This document shows positions 57,368 through 64,000 of a DNA stretch of 64,000 bases, in pieces. Source of the stretch: Chytriomyces cf. hyalinus JEL632 (lineage: Eukaryota; Chytridiomycota; Chytridiomycetes; Chytridiales; Chytriomycetaceae); NCBI GenBank assembly GCA_025435555.1, contig JAIWWG010000045.1:210990-274989 (forward strand), given 5' to 3'. The notes below the pieces were generated by a model. That model was not told the origin of the DNA. It made no database searches and worked only from the letters and a program-made list of their open reading frames with translations. The translations under genes were made by a program, and so were the position numbers. The stretch's first letter is position 1, and every line of letters begins with the position of its first letter.

Positions 57368-58425
57368 CTAACATCTTGTTCCTTTATTGAAGACTTTGTT
57401 GCAATTGGCACGAATATCCCGATCGTATTTATAAACAATGATGGGGTTGATGACATCGTAAACTGTGACGCACATGGCCGCTGCGTAGTCAAAAATAGGT
57501 GATGCTCGCATCCCACCTGCGAACTCGTATGTTGACACTGTTGTTGGAATATTCAGATCAAGTGTTTGAAATAAACCTGGTAATACCCACTTATGACATA
57601 CGGAGTCCAACCAATCAAAAACGCGCAGACGATAATGATGCTTTGCTTGAGGAGATTGTCTTGCTGGAGTTCCATCTTGGGTCTTGGTCGAAGTTTCTCG
57701 CCTGCAGTGACTCCAGCCTCAGATGTATCCAGGTCAGTGCCAGCAGCCCCGGCAGTGTCACCAATGATCATTTGGCTGCTTTTCACTTCCAAAACAGACT
57801 GCCGAACGGTAGACATGATGGCAACGTATGCATAGATGACAAAGCTGGTGGGTAAAAACACTGCCGCGAAACACGCCCACGTGAGAATGACTTCCTTCGA
57901 ATTTCGAAGACTCCAATCCGGGGAGCAGTAAACAGTACTCGGTCGAAGAATATAGGACTCGCTTTGCGTTCCAAGGAAAAATGGTATCCCGGCGATTAAT
58001 GATGATAAAACCGCGACTGATGAGGTGTAAATAGTCGCAAAGTATCTCGACAACTGCAAGTTTTGTACGATCACAAGATAGCGGAAAAAAGTGAGCCCGA
58101 AACACAGCAGTAGAGATGAACACTGCGCAAAGACAATGAGTGCGCCGTGCACTTGTATCGGCAAGACGTCATCTGAGACATTGTTTCGGAGCAGGTGCTG
58201 CGCTGAAACAATGACATTGCTCAATATTGATGTCCCGTCAAAGAAACACAGCCACAGTATGATAAATGAACTGGGCGCGAGTTGTTGAGCGTGTTTCAGG
58301 TTGAGAAGAACGATAGTGTAGTTGAACAAAATCGCCACGTTTCCAATGACAAGAAACACTACGGAGAACCAATAGCTGAGCGTATCCAAGGCCATAACGG
58401 AATTTGCGGTCAAGTCCAGGGACAT
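57368..58425 (-). CDS. Rhodopsin-like (class A) G protein-coupled receptor
   Basis: Exons 58425-57591 and 57537-57368 join in frame (ATA-A|GTGGGT ... CAACAG|TG) to 334 residues with seven membrane helices and almost no N-terminal domain. TM1 has VFLVIGNVAILFN (the GN of class A). TM3 ends FFRYLVIVQ, in place of the DRY motif. TM6 reads FLIGWTPYVIM, close to F..CWxP. TM7 reads AAAMCVTVYDVINPIIVYKY, the NPxxY-type end. TM7 lacks a lysine at the retinal position, so it is not an opsin. A serine/acid-rich third cytoplasmic loop of about 50 residues contains possible phosphorylation sites. Class A receptors are known in early-diverging fungi but absent from most Dikarya. Ligand unknown; signalling through a heterotrimeric G protein is an inference. 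Confidence 0.75.
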
Positions 58426-58594
58426 GATTTTCAGCGCACGAACGGGAGTCAATCGAATATATGTTCTTTGTTCTTGGCGATCCTTTAAAAATGGTCGTAA
58501 GTCGCAAGTCAGCCTGAAATATCACCGTGAAGGAGGACTGCCGCTTCAAGATCAAGGGTCACGCATATTTCGCAGCATTTTATCTTTATGCATC

Positions 58595-59608
58595 ATGACC
58601 ATCACCAGCTTAAATCCCGCTCACGAGTTCGAAGCTCTCTCCGCTCAACAAGCTCGCGAATACTTGAAACGCATCGGTCGCAGCTTCCTACGGCTGGACG
58701 AACTTCCCTCATTGGATCTCCTGAACCAACTCGTCTATGCGCATGCAACATCCATCCCATTTGAGAATATCGGCCCTCTCTTCACAAAGACAGAGCTGCC
58801 CCTTGATCCGCCTCAGGTCTTTCAACTTTTAGTGGCCGAAAAGCGCGGCGGAACATGTCTCCAAAACAACCTTCTCTTCTTATGTGCCATCAAAGCACTC
58901 GGTTTCAAGGCATCTAGTGGCGTCGGACGATTCGCAGCATTCGAAAAGAGCATTGACAAGTGGATCTTTAACGCTGTGCTGCACATGATTGTCTTTGTCG
59001 AATTGGGAAATGACACGTATCTCGTGGATTTGGGTGGGACTCGGTTCGTGGAAGCGATTCAAGTGCGGGGGGGGCAACATCGGAGGGACCTGCTGGAGAG
59101 GCTTATCGCATTCAAGCGGCAGATTTGACGGGGCCTGGGAACTTTATGGTCTGGCACAGACGGGCTCCATGGGCGGCTCCAGCCGACGGTGTCGACCGCA
59201 GCTCTGACCCGTTACAGCGGTTCACGCCTCTTTTCTATTTTACCTTAGAACGCGGCAGGTAACCAAAAAATGATTCCCTATTCCCCGCGCTGAATCCCAG
59301 TTAAACCGTTCTGCCTTAGACCTCAAGACTACGAAGTCATGAATTTCTACGTGTCACATTCCCCAAAACATTTTCTGCAACGATTCTTGTTTCTCTCAAT
59401 CGTCTCCAAATCGGGTGCAGCACTACAGCTCGTTGGAAAAGCGTTCCGGCGGCGCGAAACGTCTGAAACAAGCGCCTTGAACTGCTCGGTCGATATCGAG
59501 AGCTTCGAGCAACTGGATTTGATTATTCAAAGCGATTTTGGGATTCAAATGAGCCAAGAAGAGAAGGATGCTGCCTTGAGGCACTACTGGCCAGAAGCTG
59601 CCAAATAA
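58595..59608 (+). CDS. Arylamine N-acetyltransferase, interrupted at a G8 tract
   Basis: This enzyme transfers acetyl from acetyl-CoA to arylamines or related substrates through a cysteine. The N-terminal half contains the full catalytic triad: AEKRGGTCLQNNLLFL (Cys of RGG.C...N), LHMIVFVEL (His) and TYLVDLGGTRF (Asp). Just after it, the DNA has eight G bases (59067-59074). The frame then runs to a stop at 59128, while a different frame continues the protein with AYRIQAADLTGPGNFM and FTPLFYFTLER and is spliced (59258|59320) to PQDYEVMNFYVSHSPKHFLQ, a typical NAT C-terminus ending at 59608. One G too many (or too few by two) is therefore a likely sequencing or assembly error, or a recent inactivating slip. 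With the correction the enzyme would be normal in size for the family. Confidence 0.7.
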
Positions 59609-59764
59609 ACAATTTGTCATTGACAGTTGAACTGTAGTGAAAGCTGTGCGGGACGGCATTCGATTGCTTAAAGAACAACGCCAGGAAAGCGAGAGCTCCA
59701 TAGAAACACGAATATATTCCCCCATATGCAGCAGGGTAAACACTAGTCACTCAACTCCCAAACA

Positions 59765-61084
59765 TCAATTGTAATGAACAGACCTCCACTCATCCTTAAT
59801 ATAATCTCCACTTCCAATAGACCTCCTCTCAGCAGCAGTATGAAACGATTCCACCGGCGAGAGCAAATCAAACCCGGAACTGTCGCCTCCCGATCCACCA
59901 CTTGAATGAACATCACTGTCACCGCTTCCATTCAGTATAATAAACGTCGCAGAAATTTCACCAGGTTCCATCGGCTTGCTTGACTCGGGAATAATCAAAT
60001 GCCCTTCAACGTTCACAGGAGTTCGCTTTGAGCGTGTTTCATTGGATACAGCGCCGGGAATGGGGCCTTCGCTTCCTAGCACGTGTCCATTGCGTGGAGG
60101 TGCTTGAGTGCACTCCCTGGCGTCATCGCTCATTGAAAGATCGGACGGTACAAGAGATTGTGGGCTGACCGTGAAAGCAGCTGTCATAGCATTATTACGC
60201 CTTTGCATTGAATCGACAAACGCGAGAGATGAGTCGATTTCTGCCAAATGCGCTTCGTATTCGGATTCACTCGGCGCTGAATGCTTTGGAGGTGATTCGA
60301 TTTGTTTGGGTGGATTTGGTATGGACGGAATCACGAGAGCTGGTAAAACTTGACCTGGGCGAGCAGCAACTGGTTGTGAAGAAGACGTGGCGACCATGGT
60401 CTCGAACGAAGACCTGATGTCTTCCTGCGTTATGCACTCCTGCTCCATGTGCTCTGAGGATATTGATGGCACTGAGCTTATTCGCTCTGTCCGACTTGGC
60501 TCCATCACATAGGTAGCATTCCCCAATTCTCCGTCATGACCATTTGACACTGCTAATCTTGCCCTACTCTCATTGTTGATGGTAGAGAGCCCCGATTCCA
60601 GACTTGCACTACCTCTCCTCACCTTCTTATGCGACCTTCGATTCACAATGCACAGCGCCGTTATCCCCAAAAGTACGGCAAGACCAATCACGACAAAAGG
60701 TAGAGCAATAACAAAAGGGCTGGTTTCATGTGAGCTTTCCAGTGTGTTTACCGCAGCAGCTGCTGGCGAGATTAGCGGTTGAGGAGGTGGCACAGTCTCC
60801 GTCAAACGCCCCAGCATCCTGTTCTCATTCCCTGAGTTCACCGTCAGAGTGGAGAATACATCAGTCGAGATACTTGCACTGGCGCTGGTCATGGATTGTG
60901 TGGATTCCGAATCCGAGTTGTCCGAAATATCGCCGGGCTCATCGTCGTCAATTTGGTCGGCTTCACCAGTTTCCAGCAAACCGGACGTAACTGGCAGTGC
61001 ATCCTGCGGTGTTGATGCTGATGCGGTAGTTGCTGGGTATGGTGAAGCATCTGACAGCGTAGCTGCCTGAGTCAAAAATGACAT
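59765..61084 (-). CDS. Single-pass membrane protein with long polar tails
   Basis: An open frame of 439 residues without introns. Residues 1 to about 120 are serine-, threonine- and acid-rich (ASASISTDVFSTLTVN). One membrane helix, SPFVIALPFVVIGLAVLLGITAL, lies at about 124-146, followed by NRRSHKKVRRGS (positive-inside, so the tail is cytoplasmic). The remaining 290 residues are polar, with SIPNPPKQIESPPKHSAP and glycine-serine runs. A mucin-like surface sensor similar in layout to fungal Wsc/Mid2 or plant-like receptors is possible, but no ectodomain or kinase is present and no N-terminal signal peptide is clear. I do not recognise a family. Confidence 0.6.
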   Translation of the reverse strand: MSFLTQAATLSDASPYPATTASASTPQDALPVTSGLLETGEADQIDDDEPGDISDNSDSESTQSMTSASASISTDVFSTLTVNSGNENRMLGRLTETVPPPQPLISPAAAAVNTLESSHETSPFVIALPFVVIGLAVLLGITALCIVNRRSHKKVRRGSASLESGLSTINNESRARLAVSNGHDGELGNATYVMEPSRTERISSVPSISSEHMEQECITQEDIRSSFETMVATSSSQPVAARPGQVLPALVIPSIPNPPKQIESPPKHSAPSESEYEAHLAEIDSSLAFVDSMQRRNNAMTAAFTVSPQSLVPSDLSMSDDARECTQAPPRNGHVLGSEGPIPGAVSNETRSKRTPVNVEGHLIIPESSKPMEPGEISATFIILNGSGDSDVHSSGGSGGDSSGFDLLSPVESFHTAAERRSIGSGDYIKDEWRSVHYN

Positions 61085-61289
61085 GAATGAAGAGCGCGGA
61101 GGGTGATTGCTTCAAGACTTTAATTTTTTGTCCCCTTTCATTCATAATTCTGATTTTGCTTACTTTGAAACGCGGCATTAATTACTCCCGCGCAAATTCT
61201 GTGAGTGCGCGATGAGGTCCTTTTGTTTTCTGGTTATCAAGAATATTTCACGCGTGTGGTGGTGTCACAGCATTTTATTAAAATCGTAA

Positions 61290-61866
61290 ATGCAACGAAG
61301 CTTGGAAACGCTTGTCAACCTCGACACGCGATTCCAGCGTCTCAACACAGACGGCCAAGCTGCTTTCCAAACCATCGCAAACTGGGTTCTGTCTCGGCAT
61401 CTGTGCCAAGAGAAGAAGGGGATGCAGTGGGGCAGTCCGCAGCACGGCTTCCATTCAGACGACTCGGATACCACCAATGCCGTTTCTATGGATGATCTTG
61501 CGAATGGCCGGGCAACGATTCTGTCGGTCCTGCGGTTGATGAAGGGCATTGTTGTGGATATGCAGACGGTGGTGCAGTCGCTCATGGCGGGATATTCTCA
61601 TGTCGATTCGTTTGGACATGCAGAAAAGACTACACGTGCGTATATATTTGATCTTCTTCAGGTGCCTGCACTCATTTTTTTTTTGTTTCCTCGCAGACTT
61701 AAAGAACAGAGTCGCAGCATTCCAAAAGGAAATTCAGCTCAAGTCGGAACTGTTTGCGAACATATTTAAAGTGAAGCACACTGCGGATGCCATGTTTTAT
61801 GTGTCATGTTGGCTGCATCTTCCTTTCATATCGGACGTGGAGGACTTTGATTCTTTTGAGTTTTGA
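61290..61866 (+). CDS. CINP-like DNA replication/checkpoint factor
   Basis: Exons 61290-61635 and 61697-61866 join in frame to 171 residues. The N-terminal half has two short helices with a tryptophan (QTIANWVLSRHL), then LMKGIVVDMQTVVQSLMAG. The C-terminal half reads FQKEIQLKSELFANIF and ADAMFYVSCWLHLPFISD, which closely matches the C-terminus of animal CINP (K.LL.....E followed by YLSMWLHQPYV). CINP interacts with CDK2/CDC7 and ATR-ATRIP in animals and with ribosome maturation factors; fungal roles are not established. Size is near human CINP (212). The intron is short with a T-rich acceptor. Assignment rests mainly on the C-terminal WLH.P motif. Confidence 0.55.
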
Positions 61867-62122
61867 GCATGAGGGCGTTGGAGCGGAGTGGATGGGAGTG
61901 CATCGTGTGAGGGAAGTGCGTGGAATGAGTTTCCAGCGATTGCATGTCCCCAGTTGGTGTGTGCTGTAAAAAGTAAACAGAGCATTTGCAATCACGCCTT
62001 TTTTTTTGTTTGTCAAGAAACTGAGAATCCCGTCAAAAAAAGGAAAAATTTCTTGCCGTCAAAACAAACTCCCAAAAACAAACCATACATCAACAACAGA
62101 AAACATCCAAAAAACACACACA

Positions 62123-63256
62123 ATGCAATTGAAAGCCTTCCTTGCCGGTGCCCTGCTTCTCCTCTCCCAAGTCTACGCGGCCCCTCTCACCGCTGTCGTC
62201 TCAGGCGACGCCGACCTCAAGACACTCATGACCCTCGTCGCCGGTCAGCCTGCCATTCTGGGCGCCCTCGGTGGCTTCAAGGGAACTCTCTTCGCTCCCA
62301 CTGACAAGGCATTTGAGGCAGTCGTCGCAGCAGGTTTCGACCCCACAAAGGCCGCCGACGTCGCGCGCGTTTTGCAGTACCATGTTGTTCCCAGTCTCTT
62401 CCCGGCTGCCTCTTTCAAGGCTGGAGACACTGCCTTCCTCACTACGCTCGAGGGCAGTGAGGTGAAGGGTACCCAAGAAGGCACTGTCATTAGCATCGGC
62501 TCTGCTGCTGCCTCCCCAGCCACTGTGGTCAGGTCCCTGCCATTCGACGATGGTGTCGTGCACGTGATTGATGCTGTCCTTATCCCACCAGCCAACATTG
62601 TTGATGTTGCTACGGCTGGTAAACTTACAGCCCTCCTAGCTGCCTTGACCAAGGCTGGACTTGCTTCTACCGTCGCTGGACTCAAGAACGTGACTATCCT
62701 GGCTCCTGTCGATGAAGCGTTTGCCGCCATCAAGAGCGTTGCTGACACTCTCACTGTCGACCAACTCAAGCAAGTTCTCCTACTCCACGTTGTCCCAGGC
62801 ATGGTCCACAGCACTGATATTCTTGCCGCCAAGTCCATCGACGCCTTGCCAACGCTCGCTGGAGGTAAAAACACGCTCAAGATCGCGGTTGACGGAGAAA
62901 ATGTGCTCATCTCGGGAGCCAAAAACGACAATCCACCAGCCAAGGTCGTTGCAGCGGACATCTTTGCCGCCAATATGATTGTGCACGTCATTGACACGGT
63001 CCTCCTCCCAGACTTCGCCAACGCAGTTGCCTCAGCCGCCGCCTCCTCTGCCGCCTCCTCTGCCGCACCCGCCGCCTCAGGAGCCTCTGCCGCCTCTGCT
63101 GCCCCTGCTTCTGGTTCCGCCTCTGGCGGCGCTAAGACCACCGGAGGTGCTGCCGCTACTTCCAGCCCCACCGCTGCTGCTTCTCCAAAGTCTGCCGGCA
63201 TTGTTGCTGAAGTGAGCGCGTTGATTGTGTTTGCGGCCTCGGCCTTGGTGCTTTAA
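62123..63256 (+). CDS. GPI-anchored fasciclin (two FAS1 domains) cell-surface protein
   Basis: An intronless frame of 377 residues. MQLKAFLAGALLLLSQVYAAP is a clear signal peptide. Two FAS1 domains follow: the first with LFAPTDKAFEAVVAAGF and YHVVPSLFPAASF, ending VVHVIDAVLIPP; the second with ILAPVDEAFAAIKSVADTL and LLHVVPGMVHSTDI, ending IVHVIDTVLLPD. A low-complexity alanine/serine/proline stretch of about 60 residues and a hydrophobic end (VSALIVFAASALVL) indicate a GPI anchor. FAS1 proteins mediate adhesion. Codon use is strongly GC-biased at third positions, suggesting high expression. The next 250 bp downstream is non-coding. Confidence 0.85.
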   Translation: MQLKAFLAGALLLLSQVYAAPLTAVVSGDADLKTLMTLVAGQPAILGALGGFKGTLFAPTDKAFEAVVAAGFDPTKAADVARVLQYHVVPSLFPAASFKAGDTAFLTTLEGSEVKGTQEGTVISIGSAAASPATVVRSLPFDDGVVHVIDAVLIPPANIVDVATAGKLTALLAALTKAGLASTVAGLKNVTILAPVDEAFAAIKSVADTLTVDQLKQVLLLHVVPGMVHSTDILAAKSIDALPTLAGGKNTLKIAVDGENVLISGAKNDNPPAKVVAADIFAANMIVHVIDTVLLPDFANAVASAAASSAASSAAPAASGASAASAAPASGSASGGAKTTGGAAATSSPTAAASPKSAGIVAEVSALIVFAASALVL

Positions 63257-63503
63257 TGTAACTGTCTTCCTGTATCATTTTGTTTTTCACGTATTCCGGC
63301 CGTGTTTTTTGTTTTGGTGTGAATTTTCTTCCTCCTATTCCTCCCCTTTTCTTTCTGTGACACACGCAGCTGGTTTTGAGCTTCAAAGCCTCTTTATTAT
63401 ACCGCAAATAAACTGAAATAGCTGTCAAAAGAAAGTAGTGTTTGGTGGAGTTTTTTTTTTCTGTATTCTGTGCGGGCCTGATTCTGACTGGGTAAGGTAG
63501 ACA

Positions 63504-63893
63504 ATGGCGCGAGTCAATTTGCACACAGGCAACACACCAATCAACCATATCACTTCGATACGTTCCAAAACATCTTCCAAAAAACCCAAAAACGCGACTC
63601 CTTTGACGGCTAGGAGTTGCCCTCGCAGGAGAAAGAACACTACCATGAAAGTCATCAACCTCCTCGATAGTACCGGAGACTGCGTCCTGGACTCTGTCAG
63701 CGCCGATTACGAAGATTCATTTTGTTTGGACACATTCGCTGAATTGATTGCGGCGCATGAACATACGGAGCCGAAAGGGACAAAATGCTTCATCCTTGCG
63801 CGCGTGCAGACGTGGGACCATAAGCAGCCGGAGAGGGCCTTCTATTCGTACTACAACGCGTATCATTTGAACAAGATCCTGTTTCAGACTCAG
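63504..63893 (+). CDS. Conserved hypothetical fungal protein (5' part, cut by window end)
   Basis: Exon 1 runs from ATG 63504 (or ATG 63645, MKVINLLDSTGDC) to a GTGACA donor at 63894. It encodes a basic N-terminus, then NLLDSTGDCVLDSVSADYED and ARVQTWDHKQPERAFYSYYN followed by AYHLNKILFQTQ. I associate the SYYN.HHLNKILF block with a short fungal family of unknown role, but from memory only. The rest lies after an intron that reaches the window edge. Confidence 0.5.
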
Positions 63894-64000
63894 GTGACAC
63901 AACAGCGAATGCATTGCTCCCCAACTTAATCCGACACCTCCTCACTCGGCCAAAAACTAACACTCGCACACATAAAAACAAGGTGTATGTACTTAACAAG

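Noticed and set aside
58595-59128. Short N-acetyltransferase as a genuine truncated enzyme
   Set aside because: The downstream frame continues the family's C-terminus and is spliced properly, so a homopolymer indel explains it better.
62245-63201. 318-codon minus ORF opposite the fasciclin gene
   Set aside because: Shadow of the GC3-biased fasciclin coding strand.

Overview
The window looks like nuclear DNA from an early-diverging, zoosporic (chytrid-like) fungus. Genes have many short introns (about 50-100 bp, GT..AG). Fungal polarity and endocytosis proteins (Spa2/GIT-like, Rvs167-like) and a GPI-anchored fasciclin occur beside genes expected only where a centriole or flagellum is kept (a Cep57-family protein and a TEX45/SAXO-like axonemal protein). 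The species cannot be read from the sequence. I resolved splice junctions by eye for about a dozen genes; each proposed chain stays in frame from start to stop, which supports the models.

Layout. 1-3.3 kb: a broken primase-like relic resembling those of large DNA viruses, and a broken F-box/LRR gene. 3.3-34.1 kb: a gene-dense host region with PET100-like, TEX45/SAXO-like, Rvs167-like BAR-SH3, Spa2/GIT-like, a tandem pair of DUF2306-flavin reductase fusions, a very long Cep57-like gene, a mitochondrial-type HMG-box protein, Timeless/Tof1, a YdcZ-type DMT transporter, a DNA polymerase X homologue that seems to have lost two of three catalytic aspartates, and an MFS transporter. A truncated inverted copy of the MFS 3' end lies at 22.4 kb, followed by a broken papain-like peptidase relic.

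34.8-56.6 kb is a transposon-rich accessory island. It holds a decayed Crypton, a decayed Ty1/copia element plus an inverted partial copy, a Ty3/gypsy pol fragment, PIF/Harbinger transposase relics with a Myb/SANT-like partner gene, and two copies of a repeat, one of which carries a tRNA-like head. Among these sit an intact PD-(D/E)XK nuclease-like gene next to a frameshifted methyltransferase-like gene, an ER Hsp70 gene cut off after its ATPase domain, and a fragment of the mitochondrial complex I 30-kDa subunit.

57.3-64 kb returns to host genes: a rhodopsin-like GPCR, an arylamine N-acetyltransferase interrupted at a G8 tract, a single-pass membrane protein, a CINP-like replication factor, a fasciclin and a partial conserved fungal gene.

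Functional links are loose. Timeless/Tof1, the CINP-like protein and the PolX-like protein belong to DNA replication and repair; the TEX45/SAXO-like and Cep57-like proteins to the flagellum and centriole; Rvs167-like and Spa2-like to cortical actin and polarity. There are no operons. I saw no CRISPR array, rRNA or convincing functional tRNA.
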